From positions 62,001 through 126,000 of the forward strand of contig NW_026089520.1 of assembly GCF_933775445.1 (NCBI RefSeq): DNA of 64,000 bases. Reading direction: 5' to 3'. This document shows, piece after piece, positions 1 through 14,700 of this stretch; positions within the stretch are counted from its first letter, which is position 1, and every line of letters starts with the position of its first letter. Source of the DNA: Argentina anserina (lineage: Eukaryota > Streptophyta > Magnoliopsida > Rosales > Rosaceae). Below the pieces are notes generated by a model. It did no database searches. It had not been told where the DNA came from and saw nothing but the letters and a program-made list of their open reading frames with translations. Position numbers and translations under genes: made by a program.

Positions 1-3000
1 GAAACACACTCCCACACTTGCAAAACTCTCAAATTCAATAGAAACTCGCATCAGAAAGCCTTACAGAAAGATACTCAAACGAGAAATGAAAAGATACACA
101 ATTGAATAGTAAAGATACGCAAACGATGTAAAGATACACAATTGGAATAGTAAAGATACGCAAACGATGTAAAGATACTCATTTTGAAAGAAACACACTC
201 CCACACTTGCAAAACTCTCAAATTCAATAGAACCTCGCATCAGAAGCCTTACAGAAAGATACTCAAACGAGAAATGAAAAGATACACAATTGGAATAGTA
301 AAGATACGCAAACGATGTAAAGATACTCAGTTTGAAAGAAACACACTCCCACACTTGCAAAACTCTCAAATTCAATAGAAACTCGCATCAGAAGCCTTAC
401 AGAAAGATACTCAAACGAGAAATGAAAAGATACACAATTGGAATAGTAAAGATACGAAAATGATGTAAAGATACACAATTGGAATAGTAAAGATACGCAA
501 ACGATGTAAAGATACTCAGTTTGAAAGAAACACACTCCCACACTTGCAAAACTCTCAAATTCAATAGAAACTCGCATCAGAAAGCCTTACAGAAAGATTA
601 CTCAAACGAGAAATGAAAAGATACACAATTGGAATAGTAAAGATACGCAAACGATGTAAAGATACTCAGTTTGAAAGAAACACACTCCCACACTTGCAAA
701 ACTCTCAAATTCAATAGAACCTCGCAATCAGAAGCCTTACAGAAAGATACTCAAACGAGAAATGAAAAGATACACAATTGGAATAGTAAAGATACGAAAA
801 TGATGTAAAGATACACAATTGGAATAGTAAAGATACGCAAACGATGTAAAGATACTCAGTTTGAAAGAAACACACTCCCACACTTGCAAAACTCTCAAAT
901 TCAATAGAAATTCGCATCAGAAAGCCTTACAGAAAGAGACTCAAACGAGAAATGAAAAGATACACAATTGGAATAGTAAAGATACGCAAACGATGTAAAG
1001 ATACACAATTGGAATAGTAAAGATACGCAAACGATGTAAAGATACTCAGTTTGAAAGAAACACACTCCCACACTTGCAAAACTCTCAAATTCAATAGAAA
1101 CTCGCATCAGAAAGCCTTACAGAAAGATACTGAAACGAGAAATGAAAAGATACACAATTGGAATAGTAAAGATACGCAAACGATGTAAAGATACTCAGTT
1201 TGAAAGAAACACACTCCCACACTTGCAAAACTCTCAAATACAATAGAAACTCGCATAAGAAGCCTTACAGAAAGATACTCAAACGAGAAATAAAAAGATA
1301 CACAATTGGAATAGTAAAGATACGCAAACGTTGTAAAGATACACAATTGGAATAGTAAAGCTACGCAAACGATGTAAAGATACTCAGTTTGAAAGAAACA
1401 CACTCCCACACTTGCAAAACTCTCAAATACAATAGAAACTCGCATCAGAAGCCTCACAGAAAGAGACTCAAACGAGAAATGAAAAGATACACAATTGGAA
1501 TAGTAAAGATACGCAAACGATGTAAAGATACACAATTGGAATAGTAAAGATACGCAAACGATGTAAAGATACTCAGTTTGAAAGAAACACCTCCCACACT
1601 TGCAAAACTCTCAAATTCAATAGAAACTCGCATCAGAAAGCCTTACAGAAAGATACTCAAACGGGAAATGAAAAGATACACAATTGGAATAGTAAAGATA
1701 CGCAAACGATTTAAAGATACTCAGTTTGAAAGAAACACACTCCCACACTTGCAAAACTCTCAAATACAATAGAAACTCGCATCAGAAGCCTTACAGAAAG
1801 AGACTCAAACGAGAAATGAAAAGATACACAATTGGAATAGTAAAGATACGCAAACGATGTAAAGATACACAATTGGAATAGTAAAGATACGCAAACGATG
1901 TAAAGATACTCAGTTTGAAAGAAACACACTCCCACACTTGCAAAACTCTCAAATTCAATAGAAATTCGCATCAGAAAGCCTTACAGAAAGATACTCAAAC
2001 GAGAAATGAAAAGATACACAATTGGAATAGTAAAGATACGCAAACGATGTAAAGATACTCAGTTTGAAAGAAACACACTCCGACACTTGCAAAACTCTCA
2101 AATACAATAGAAACTCGCATAAGAAGCCTTACAGAAAGATACTCAAACGAGAAATGAAAAGATACACAATTGGAATAGTAAAGATACGAAAACGATGTAA
2201 AGATACACAATTGGAATAGTAAAGATACGCAAACGATGTAAAGATACTCAGTTTGAAAGAAACACACTCCCACACTTGCAAAACTCTCAAATACAATAGA
2301 AACTCGCATCAGAAGCCTTACAGAAAGAGACTCAAACGAGAAATGAAAAGATACACAATTGGAATAGTAAAGATACGCAAACGATGTAAAGATACACAAT
2401 TGGAATAGTAAAGATACGCAAACGATGTAAAGATACTCAGTTTGAAAGAAACACACTCCCACACTTGCAAAACTCTCAAATACAATAGAAACTCGCATCA
2501 GAAGCCTTACAGAAAGAGACTCAAACGAGAAATGAAAAGATACACAATTGGAATAGTAAAGATACGCAAACGATGTAAAGATACACAATTGGAATAGTAA
2601 AGATACGCAAACGATGTAAAGATACTCAGTTTGAAAGAAACACACTCCCACACTTGCAAAACTCTCAAATTCAATAGAAACTCGCATCAGAAAGCCTTAC
2701 AGAAAGATACTCAAACGAGAAATGAAAAGATACACAATTGGAATAGTAAAGATACGCAAACGATGTAAAGATACTCAGTTTGAAAGAAACACACTCCCAC
2801 ACTTGCAAAACTCTCAAATACAATAGAAACTCGCATAAGAAGCCTTACAGAAAGATACTCAAACGAGAAATAAAAAGATACACAATTGGAATAGTAAAGA
2901 TACGCAAACGATGTAAAGATACACAATTGGAATAGTAAAGATACGCAAACGATGTAAAGATACTCAGTTTGAAAGAAACACACTCCCACACTTGCAAAAC

Positions 3001-4744
3001 TCTCAAATACAATAGAAACTCGCATCAGAAGCCTTACAGAAAGAGACTTAAACGAGAAATGAAAAGATACACAATTGGAATAGTAAAGATACGCAAACGA
3101 TGTAAAGATACACAATTGGAATAGTAAAGATACGCAAACGATGTAAAGATACTCAGTTTGAAAGAAACACACTCCCACACTTGCAAAACTCTCAAATTCA
3201 ATAGAAACTCGCATCAGAAGCCTTACAGAAAGATACTCAAACGAGAAATGAAAAGATACACAATTGGAATAGTAAAGATACGAAAATGATGTAAAGATAC
3301 ACAATTGGAATAGTAAAGATACGCAAACGATGTAAAGATACTCAGTTTGAAAGAAACACACTCCCACACTTGCAAAACTCTCAAATTCAATAGAAACTCG
3401 CATCAGAAAGCCTTACAGAAAGATACTCAAACGAGAAATGAAAAGATACACAATTGGAATAGTAAAGATACGCAAACGATGTAAAGATACTCAGTTTGAA
3501 AGAAACACACTCCCACACTTGCAAAACTCTCAAATTCAATAGAACCTCGCATCAGAAGCCTTACAGAAAGATACTCAAACGAGAAATGAAAAGATACACA
3601 ATTGGAATAGTAAAGATACGAAAATGATGTAAAGATACACAATTGGAATAGTAAAGATACGCAAACGATGTAAAGATACTCAGTTTGAAAGAAACACACT
3701 CCCACACTTGCAAAACTCTCAAATTCAATAGAAATTCGCATCAGAAAGCCTTACAGAAAGATACTCAAACGAGAAATGAAAAGATACACAATTGGAATAG
3801 TAAAGATACGCAAACGATGTAAAGATACTCAGTTTGAAAGAAACACACTCCGACACTTGCAAAACTCTCAAATACAATAGAAACTCGCATCAGAAGCCTT
3901 ACAGAAAGAGACTCAAACGAGAAATGAAAAGATACACAATTGGAATAGTAAAGATACGCAAACGATGTAAAGATACACAATTGGAATAGTAAAGATACGC
4001 AAACGATGTAAAGATACTCAGTTTGAAAGAAACACACTCCCACACTTGCAAAACTCTCAAATACAATAGAAACTCGCATCAGAAGCCTTACAGAAAGAGA
4101 CTCAAACGAGAAATGAAAAGATACACAATTGGAATAGTAAAGATACGCAAACGATGTAAAGATACACAATTGGAATAGTAAAGATACGCAAACGATGTAA
4201 AGATACTCAGTTTGAAAGAAACACACTCCCACACTTGCAAAACTCTCAAATACAATAGAAACTCGCATAAGAAGCCTTACAGAAAGATACTCAAACGAGA
4301 AATGAAAAGATACATAATTGGAATAGTAAAGATACGAAAACGATGTAAAGATACACAATTGGAATAGTAAAGATACGCAAACGATGTAAAGATACTCAGT
4401 TTGAAAGAAACACACTCCCACACTTGCAAAACTCTCAAATACAATAGAAACTCGCATCAGAAGCCTTACAGAAAGAGACTCAAACGAGAAATGAAAAGAT
4501 ACACAATTGGAATAGTAAAGATACGCAAACGATGTAAAGATACACAATTGGAATAGTAAAGATACGCAAACGATGTAAAGATACTCAGTTTGAAAGAAAC
4601 ACACTCCCACACTTGCAAAACTCTCAAATTCAATAGAAACTCGCATCAGAAAGCCTTACAGAAAGATACTGAAACGAGAAATGAAAAGATACACAATTGG
4701 AATAGTAAAGATACGCAAACGATGTAAAGATACTCAGTTTGAAA

Positions 4745-4893
4745 GAAACACACTCCCACACTTGCAAAACTCTCAAATTCAATAGAAACTCGCATCAGAA
4801 AGCCTTACAGAAAGATACTCAAACGAGAAATGAAAAGATACACAATTGGAATAGTAAAGATACGCAAACGATGTAAAGATACTCAGTTTGAAA
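4745..4893. repeat. Representative short monomer (149 bp)
   Basis: This is a clean example of the short form. The first 69 bp have no obvious internal repetition. The remaining 80 bp hold four diverged sub-repeats, each starting with GATAC, at monomer positions 70, 93, 115 and 134 (spacings 23, 22 and 19 bp). The short form usually carries AGAAAGCC (one extra A) and GATACTC; with AGAAGCC it is 148 bp. The sub-repeats suggest the second half grew from a unit of about 20 bp. Confidence 0.95.
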
Positions 4894-5082
4894 GAAACAC
4901 ACTCCCACACTTGCAAAACTCTCAAATACAATAGAAACTCGCATCAGAAGCCTTACAGAAAGAGACTCAAACGAGAAATGAAAAGATACACAATTGGAAT
5001 AGTAAAGATACGCAAACGATGTAAAGATACACAATTGGAATAGTAAAGATACGCAAACGATGTAAAGATACTCAGTTTGAAA
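4894..5082. repeat. Representative long monomer (189 bp) with 41-bp internal duplication
   Basis: This is a clean example of the long form. It matches the short form except that the block starting GATACACAATTGGAATAG occurs twice in tandem, at 4985-5025 and 5026-5066 (41 bp each). The long form usually carries TACAATAG, AGAAGCC and often GAGACTC, so the two length classes also differ in linked point variants. Its length of 189 bp is exactly 63 codons, which keeps one minus-strand frame open through successive long monomers. Confidence 0.95.
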
Positions 5083-8000
5083 GAAACACACTCCCACACT
5101 TGCAAAACTCTCAAATTCAATAGAAACTCGCATCAGAAAGCCTTACAGAAAGATACTGAAACGAGAAATGAAAAGATACACAATTGGAATAGTAAAGATA
5201 CGCAAACGATGTAAAGATACTCAGTTTGAAAGAAACACACTCCCATACTTGCAAAACTCTCAAATTCAATAGAAACTCGCATCAGAAAGCCTTACAGAAA
5301 GATACTCAAACGAGAAATGAAAAGATACACAATTGGAATAGTAAAGATACGCAAACGATGTAAAGATACTCAGTTTGAAAGAAACACACTCCCACACTTG
5401 CAAAACTCTCAAATTCAATAGAAACTCGCATCAGAAAGCCTTACAGAAAGATACTGAAACGAGAAATGAAAAGATACACAATTGGAATAGTAAAGATACG
5501 CAAACGATGTAAAGATACTCAGTTTGAAAGAAACACACTCCCACACTTGCAAAACTCTCAAATTCAATAGAAACTCGCATCAGAAAGCCTTACAGAAAGA
5601 TACTCAAACGAGAAATGAAAAGATACACAATTGGAATAGTAAAGATACGCAAACGATGTAAAGATACTCAGTTTGAAAGAAACACACTCCCACACTTGCA
5701 AAACTCTCAAATACAATAGAAACTCGCATCAGAAGCCTTACAGAAAGATACTCAAACGAGAAATGAAAAGATACACAATTGGAATAGTAAAGATACGCAA
5801 ACGATGTAAAGATACACAATTGGAATAGTAAAGATACGCAAACGATGTAAAGATACTCAGTTTGAAAGAAACACACTCCCACACTTGCAAAACTCTCAAA
5901 TTCAATAGAAACTCGCATCAGAAAGCCTTACAGAAAGATACTGAAACGAGAAATGAAAAGATACACAATTGGAATAGTAAAGATACGCAAACGATGTAAA
6001 GATACTCAGTTTGAAAGAAACACACTCCCACACTTGCAAAACTCTCAAATTCAATAGAAACTCGCATCAGAAAGCCTTACAGAAAGATACTCAAACGAGA
6101 AATGAAAAGATACACAATTGGAATAGTAAAGATACGCAAACGATGTAAAGATACTCAGTTTGAAAGAAACACACTCCCACACTTGCAAAACTCTCAAATA
6201 CAATAGAAACTCGCATAAGAAGCCTTACAGAAAGATACTCAAACGAGAAATAAAAAGATACACAATTGGAATAGTAAAGATACGCAAACGATGTAAAGAT
6301 ACACAATTGGAATAGTAAAGATACGCAAACGATGTAAAGATACTCAGTTTGAAAGAAACACACTCCCACACTTGCAAAACTCTCAAATTCAATAGAAACT
6401 CGCATCAGAAGCCTTACAGAAAGAGACTTAAACGAGAAATGAAAAGATACACAATTGGAATAGTAAAGATACGCAAACGATGTAAAGATACACAATTGGA
6501 ATAGTAAAGATACGCAAACGATGTAAAGATACTCAGTTTGAAAGAAACACACTCCCACACTTGCAAAACTCTCAAATTCAATAGAAACTCGCATCAGAAG
6601 CCTTACAGAAAGATACTCAAACGAGAAATGAAAAGATACACAATTGGAATAGTAAAGATACGAAAATGATGTAAAGATACACAATTGGAATAGTAAAGAT
6701 ACGCAAACGATGTAAAGATACTCAGTTTGAAAGAAACACACTCCCACACTTGCAAAACTCTCAAATTCAATAGAAACTCGCATCAGAAAGCCTTACAGAA
6801 AGATACTCAAACGAGAAATGAAAAGATACACAATTGGAATAGTAAAGATACGCAAACGATGTAAAGATACTCAGTTTGAAAGAAACACACTCCCACACTT
6901 GCAAAACTCTCAAATTCAATAGAACCTCGCATCAGAAGCCTTACAGAAAGATACTCAAACGAGAAATGAAAAGATACACAATTGGAATAGTAAAGATACG
7001 AAAATGATGTAAAGATACACAATTGGAATAGTAAAGATACGCAAACGATGTAAAGATACTCAGTTTGAAAGAAACACACTCCCACACTTGCAAAACTCTC
7101 AAATTCAATAGAAATTCGCATCAGAAAGCCTTACAGAAAGATACTCAAACGAGAAATGAAAAGATACACAATTGGAATAGTAAAGATACGCAAACGATGT
7201 AAAGATACTCAGTTTGAAAGAAACACACTCCGACACTTGCAAAACTCTCAAATACAATAGAAACTCGCATAAGAAGCCTTACAGAAAGATACTCAAACGA
7301 GAAATGAAAAGATACATAATTGGAATAGTAAAGATACGAAAACGATGTAAAGATACACAATTGGAATAGTAAAGATACGCAAACGATGTAAAGATACTCA
7401 GTTTGAAAGAAACACACTCCCACACTTGCAAAACTCTCAAATACAATAGAAACTCGCATCAGAAGCCTTACAGAAAGAGACTCAAACGAGAAATGAAAAG
7501 ATACACAATTGGAATAGTAAAGATATGCAAACGATGTAAAGATACACAATTGGAATAGTAAAGATACGCAAACGATGTAAAGATACTCAGTTTGAAAGAA
7601 ACACACTCCCACACTTGCAAAACTCTCAAATTCAATAGAAACTCGCATCAGAAAGCCTTACAGAAAGATACTGAAACGAGAAATGAAAAGATACACAATT
7701 GGAATAGTAAAGATACGCAAACGATGTAAAGATACTCAGTTTGAAAGAAACACACTCCCACACTTGCAAAACTCTCAAATTCAATAGAAACTCGCATCAG
7801 AAAGCCTTACAGAAAGATACTCAAACGAGAAATGAAAAGATACACAATTGGAATAGTAAAGATACGCAAACGATGTAAAGATACTCAGTTTGAAAGAAAC
7901 ACACTCCCACACTTGCAAAACTCTCAAATACAATAGAAACTCGCATCAGAAGCCTTACAGAAAGAGACTCAAACGAGAAATGAAAAGATACACAATTGGA

Positions 8001-11000
8001 ATAGTAAAGATACGCAAACGATGTAAAGATACACAATTGGAATAGTAAAGATACGCAAACGATGTAAAGATACTCAGTTTGAAAGTAACACACTCCCACA
8101 CTTGCAAAACTCTCAAATTCAATAGAAACTCGCATCAGAAAGCCTTACAGAAAGATACTGAAACGAGAAATGAAAAGATACACAATTGGAATAGTAAAGA
8201 TACGCAAACGATGTAAAGATACTCAGTTTGAAAGAAACACACTCCCACACTTGCAAAACTCTCAAATACAATAGAAACTCGCATCAGAAGCCTTACAGAA
8301 AGAGACTCAAACGAGAAATGAAAAGATACACAATTGGAATAGTAAAGATACGCAAACGATGTAAAGATACACAATTGGAATAGTAAAGATACGCAAACGA
8401 TGTAAAGATACTCAGTTTGAAAGAAACACCTCCCACACTTGCAAAACTCTCAAATTCAATAGAAACTCGCATCAGAAAGCCTTACAGAAAGATACTCAAA
8501 CGGGAAATGAAAAGATACACAATTGGAATAGTAAAGATACGCAAACGATTTAAAGATACTCAGTTTGAAAGAAACACACTCCCACACTTGCAAAACTCTC
8601 AAATACAATAGAAACTCGCATCAGAAGCCTTACAGAAAGAGACTCAAACGAGAAATGAAAAGATACACAATTGGAATAGTAAAGATACGCAAACGATGTA
8701 AAGATACACAATTGGAATAGTAAAGATACGCAAACGATGTAAAGATACTCAGTTTGAAAGAAACACACTCCCACACTTGCAAAACTCTCAAATTCAATAG
8801 AAATTCGCATCAGAAAGCCTTACAGAAAGATACTCAAACGAGAAATGAAAAGATACACAATTGGAATAGTAAAGATACGCAAACGATGTAAAGATACTCA
8901 GTTTGAAAGAAACACACTCCGACACTTGCAAAACTCTCAAATACAATAGAAACTCGCATAAGATGCCTTACAGAAAGATACTCAAACGAGAAATGAAAAG
9001 ATACACAATTGGAATAGTAAAGATACGAAAACGATGTAAAGATACACAATTGGAATAGTAAAGATACGCAAACGATGTAAAGATACTCAGTTTGAAAGAA
9101 ACACACTCCCACACTTGCAAAACTCTCAAATACAATAGAAACTCGCATCAGAAGCCTTACAGAAAGAGACTCAAACGAGAAATGAAAAGATACACAATTG
9201 GAATAGTAAAGATACGCAAACGATGTAAAGATACACAATTCGAATAGTAAAGATACGCAAACGATGTAAAGATACTCAGTTTGAAAGAAACACACTCCCA
9301 CACTTGCAAAACTCTCAAATTCAATAGAAACTCGCATCAGAAAGCCTTACAGAAAGATACTCAAACGAGAAATGAAAAGATACACAATTGGAATAGTAAA
9401 GATACGCAAACGATGTAAAGATACTCAGTTTGAAAGAAACACACTCCCACACTTGCAAAACTCTCAAATACAATAGAAACTCGCATAAGAAGCCTTACAG
9501 AAAGATACTCAAACGAGAAATAAAAAGATACACAATTGGAATAGTAAAGATACGCAAACGATGTAAAGATACACAATTGGAATAGTAAAGATACGCAAAC
9601 GATGTAAAGATACTCAGTTTGAAAGAAACACACTCCCACACTTCCAAAACTCTCAAATTCAATAGAAACTCGCATCAGAAAGCCTTACAGAAAGATACTC
9701 AAACGAGAAATGAAAAGATACACAATTGGAATAGTAAAGATACGCAAACGATGTAAAGATACTCAGTTTGAAAGAAACACACTCCCACACTTGCAAAACT
9801 CTCAAATAAAATAGAAACTCGCATCAGAAGCCTTACAGAAAGAGACTCAAACGAGAAATGAAAAGATACACAATTGGAATAGTAAAGATACGCAAACGAT
9901 GTAAAGATACACAATTGGAATAGTAAAGATACGCAAACGATGTAAAGATACTCAGTTTGAAAGAAACACACTCCCACACTTGCAAAACTCTCAAATTCAA
10001 TAGAAACTCGCATCAGAAAGCCTTACAGAAAGATACTCAAACGAGAAATGAAAAGATACACAATTGGAATAGTAAAGATACGCAAACGATGTAAAGATAC
10101 TCAGTTTGAAAGAAACACACTCCCACACTTGCAAAACTCTCAAATACAATAGAAACTCGCATAAGAAGCCTTACAGAAAGATACTCAAACGAGAAATAAA
10201 AAGATACACAATTGGAATAGTAAAGATACGCAAACGATGTAAAGATACACAATTGGAATAGTAAAGATACGCAAACGATGTAAAGATACTCAGTTTGAAA
10301 GAAACACACTCCCACACTTGCAAAACTCTCAAATTCAATAGAAACTCGCATCAGAAAGCCTTACAGAAAGATACTCAAACGAGAAATGAAAAGATACACA
10401 ATTGGAATAGTAAAGATACGCAAACGATGTAAAGATACTCAGTTTGAAAGAAACACACTCCCACACTTGCAAAACTCTCAAATACAATAGAAACTCGCAT
10501 CAGAAGCCTTACAGAAAGAGACTCAAACGAGAAATGAAAAGATACACAATTGGAATAGTAAAGATACGCAAACGATGTAAAGATACACAATTGGAATAGT
10601 AAAGATACGCAAACGATGTAAAGATACTCAGTTTGAAAGAAACACACTCCCACACTTGCAAAACTCTCAAATACAATAGAAACTCGCATCAGAAGCCTTA
10701 CAGAAAGAGACTTAAACGAGAAATGAAAAGATACACAATTGGAATAGTAAAGATACGCAAACGATGTAAAGATACACAATTGGAATAGTAAAGATACGCA
10801 AACGATGTAAAGATACTCAGTTTGAAAGAAACACACTCCCACACTTGCAAAACTCTCAAATTCAATAGTAACTCGCATCAGAAGCCTTACAGAAAGATAC
10901 TCAAACGAGAAATGAAAAGATACACAATTGGAATAGTAAAGATACGCAAACGATTTAAAGATACTCAGTTTGAAAGAAACACACTCCCACACTTTCAAAA

Positions 11001-11799
11001 CTCTCAAATACAATAGAAACTCGCATCAGAAGCCTTACAGAAAGAGACTCAAACGAGAAATGAAAAGATACACAATTGGAATAGTAAAGATACGCAAACG
11101 ATGTAAAGATACACAATTGGAATAGTAAAGATACGCAAACGATGTAAAGATACTCAGTTTGAAAGAAACACACTCCCACACTTGCAAAACTCTCAAATAC
11201 AATAGAAACTCGCATAAGAAGCCTTACAGAAAGATACTCAAACGAGAAATAAAAAGATACACAATTGGAATAGTAAAGATACGCAAACGATGTAAAGATA
11301 CACAATTGGAATAGTAAAGATACGCAAACGATGTAAAGATACTCAGTTTGAAAGAAACACACTCCCACACTTGCAAAACTCTCAAATACAATAGAAACTC
11401 GCATCAGAAGCCTTACAGAAAGAGACTCAAACGAGAAATGAAAAGATACACAATTGGAATAGTAAAGATACGCAAACGATGTAAAGATACACAATTGGAA
11501 TAGTAAAGATACGCAAACGATGTAAAGATACTCAGTTTGAAAGAAACACCTCCCACACTTGCAAAACTCTCAAATTCAATAGAAACTCGCATCAGAAAGC
11601 CTTACAGAAAGATACTCAAACGGGAAATGAAAAGATACACAATTGGAATAGTAAAGATACGAAAACGATGTAAAGATACTCAGTTTGAAAGAAACACACT
11701 CCGACACTTGCAAAACTCTCAAATACAATAGAAACTCGCATAAGAAGCCTTACAGAAAGATACTCAAACGAGAAATGAAAAGATACACAATTGGAATAG

Positions 11800-14700
11800 T
11801 AAAGATACGAAAACGATGTAAAGATACACAATTGGAATAGTAAAGATACGCAAACGATGAAAAGATACTCAGTTTGAAAGAAACACACTCCCACACTTGC
11901 AAAACTCTCAAATACAATAGAAACTTGCATCAGAAGCCTTACAGAAAGAGACTCAAACGAGAAATGAAAAGATACACAATTGGAATAGTAAAGATACGCA
12001 AACGATGTAAAGATACACAATTGGAATAGTAAAGATACGCAAACGATGTAAAGATACTCAGTTTGAAAGAAACACACTCCCATACTTGCAAAACTCTCAA
12101 ATACAATAGAAATTCGCATCAGAAGCCTTACAGAAAGAGACTCAAACGAGAAATGAAAAGATACACAATTGGAATAGTAAAGATACGCAAACGATGTAAA
12201 GATACACAATTGGAATAGTAAAGATACGCAAACGATGTAAAGATACTCAGTTTGAAAGAAACACACTCCCACACTTGCAAAACTCTCAAATTCAATAGAA
12301 ACTCGCATCAGAAAGCCTTACAGAAAGATACTCAAACGAGAAATGAAAAGATACACAATTGGAATAGTAAAGATACGCAAACGATGTAAAGATACTCAGT
12401 TTGAAAGAAACACACTCCCACACTTGCAAAACTCTCAAATACAATAGAAACTCGCATAAGAAGCCTTACAGAAAGATACTCAAACGAGAAATAAAAAGAT
12501 ACACAATTGGAATAGTAAAGATACGCAAACGATGTAAAGATACACAATTGGAATAGTAAAGATACGCAAACGATGTAAAGATACTCAGTTTGAAAGAAAC
12601 ACACTCCCACACTTGCAAAACTCTCAAATTCAATAGAAACTCGCATCAGAAAGCCTTACAGAAAGATACTCAAACGAGAAATGAAAAGATACACAATTGG
12701 AATAGTAAAGATACGCAAACGATGTAAAGATACTCAGTTTGAAAGAAACACACTCCCACACTTGCAAAACTCTCAAATACAATAGAAACTCGCATCAGAA
12801 GCCTTACAGAAAGAGACTCAAACGAGAAATGAAAAGATACACAATTGGAATAGTAAAGATACGCAAACGATGTAAAGATACACAATTGGAATAGTAAAGA
12901 TACGCAAACGATGTAAAGATACTCAGTTTGAAAGAAACACACTCCCACACTTGCAAAACTCTCAAATACAATAGAAACTCGCATCAGAAGCCTTACAGAA
13001 AGAGACTTAAACGAGAAATGAAAAGATACACAATTGGAATAGTAAAGATACGCAAACGATGTAAAGATACACAATTGGAATAGTAAAGATACGCAAACGA
13101 TGTAAAGATACTCAGTTTGAAAGAAACACACTCCCACACTTGCAAAACTCTCAAATTCAATAGAAACTCGCATCAGAAGCCTTACAGAAAGATACTCAAA
13201 CGAGAAATGAAAAGATACACAATTGGAATAGTAAAGATACGCAAACGATTTAAAGATACTCAGTTTGAAAGAAACACACTCCCACACTTGCAAAACTCTC
13301 AAATACAATAGAAACTCGCATCAGAAGCTTTACAGAAAGAGACTCAAACGAGAAATGAAAAGATGCACAATTGGAATAGTAAAGATACGCAAACGATGTA
13401 AAGATACACAATTGGAATAGTAAAGATACGCAAACGATGTAAAGATACTCAGTTTGAAAGAAACACACTCCCACACTTGCAAAACTCTCAAATTCAATAG
13501 AAACTCGCATCAGAAAGCCTTACAGAAAGATACTCAAACGAGAAATGAAAAGATACACAATTGGAATAGTAAAGATACGCAAACGATGTAAAGATACTCA
13601 GTTTGAAAGAAACACACTCCCACACTTGCAAAACTCTCAAATTCAATAGAAACTCGCATCAGAAAGCCTTACAGAAAGATACTCAAACGAGAAATGAAAA
13701 GATACACAATTGGAATAGTAAAGATACGCAAACGATGTAAAGATACTCAGTTTGAAAGAAACACACTCCCACACTTGCAAAACTCTCAAATACAATAGAA
13801 ACTCGCATAAGAAGCCTTACAGAAAGATACTCAAACGAGAAATAAAAAGATACACAATTGGAATAGTAAAGATACGCAAACGATGTAAAGATACACAATT
13901 GGAATAGTAAAGATACGCAAACGATGTAAAGATACTCAGTTTGAAAGAAACACACTCCCACACTTGCAAAACTCTCAAATTCAATAGAAACTCGCATCAG
14001 AAAGCCTTACAGAAAGATACTCAAACGAGAAATGAAAAGATACACAATTGGAATAGTAAAGATACGCAAACGATGTAAAGATACTCAGTTTGAAAGAAAC
14101 ACACTCCCACACTTGCAAAACTCTCAAATACAATAGAAACTCGCATCAGAAGCCTTACAGAAAGAGACTCAAACGAGAAATGAAAAGATACACAATTGGA
14201 ATAGTAAAGATACGCAAACGATGTAAAGATACACAATTGGAATAGTAAAGATACGCAAACGATGTAAAGATACTCAGTTTGAAAGAAACACACTCCCACA
14301 CTTGCAAAACTCTCAAATACAATAGAAACTCGCATCAGAAGCCTTACAGAAAGAGACTTAAACGAGAAATGAAAAGATACACAATTGGAATAGTAAAGAT
14401 ACGCAAACGATGTAAAGATACACAATTGGAATAGTAAAGATACGCAAACGATGTAAAGATACTCAGTTTGAAAGAAACACACTCCCACACTTGCAAAACT
14501 CTCAAATTCAATAGAAACTCGCATCAGAAAGCCTTACAGAAAGATACTCAAACGAGAAATGAAAAGATACACAATTGGAATAGTAAAGATACGCAAACGA
14601 TTTAAAGATACTCAGTTTGAAAGAAACACACTCCCACACTTGCAAAACTCTCAAATACAATAGAAACTCGCATCAGAAAGCCTTACAGAAAGATACTCAA

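Larger units (their letters stand above)
4745..5082. repeat. 338-bp dimer (149+189), basic higher-order unit
   Basis: A short monomer followed by a long one makes a 338-bp dimer. The same spacing repeats in series elsewhere, for example with period 338 from about 9.36 to 10.4 kb and near 18.4-18.75 kb. Other blocks follow a 149+3x189 = 716 bp pattern, for example 1995-2711, 27995-28711 and 42141-42857. Larger duplications differ in length by these amounts, so the dimer and tetramer behave as exchange units. Confidence 0.9.
2580..8260. repeat. Duplicated satellite block, offset 3380 then 3002 bp
   Basis: About 2.58-5.26 kb is repeated at about 5.96-8.26 kb. The offset is 3380 bp up to the unit starting near 3765/7145. 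It becomes 3002 bp afterwards: the rare variant GATACATAATTGG lies at 4309 and 7311. The 378-bp change equals two long monomers present in the left copy and absent from the right. Edges are approximate because the sequence is repetitive on both sides. Confidence 0.8.

Noticed and set aside
184..378. Recurrent 64-codon plus-strand frames (KETHSHTCKTL...) at many sites
   Set aside because: The same monomer is read on the other strand. They occur only where two adjacent units happen to be in frame, with no initiation context or selection signal.
3765..4646. 293-codon minus-strand open frame, and many similar 104-230 codon frames throughout the satellite
   Set aside because: They are tandem translations of non-coding monomers; length is set only by how many 189-bp units occur in a row, and frames break at 148/149-bp units.
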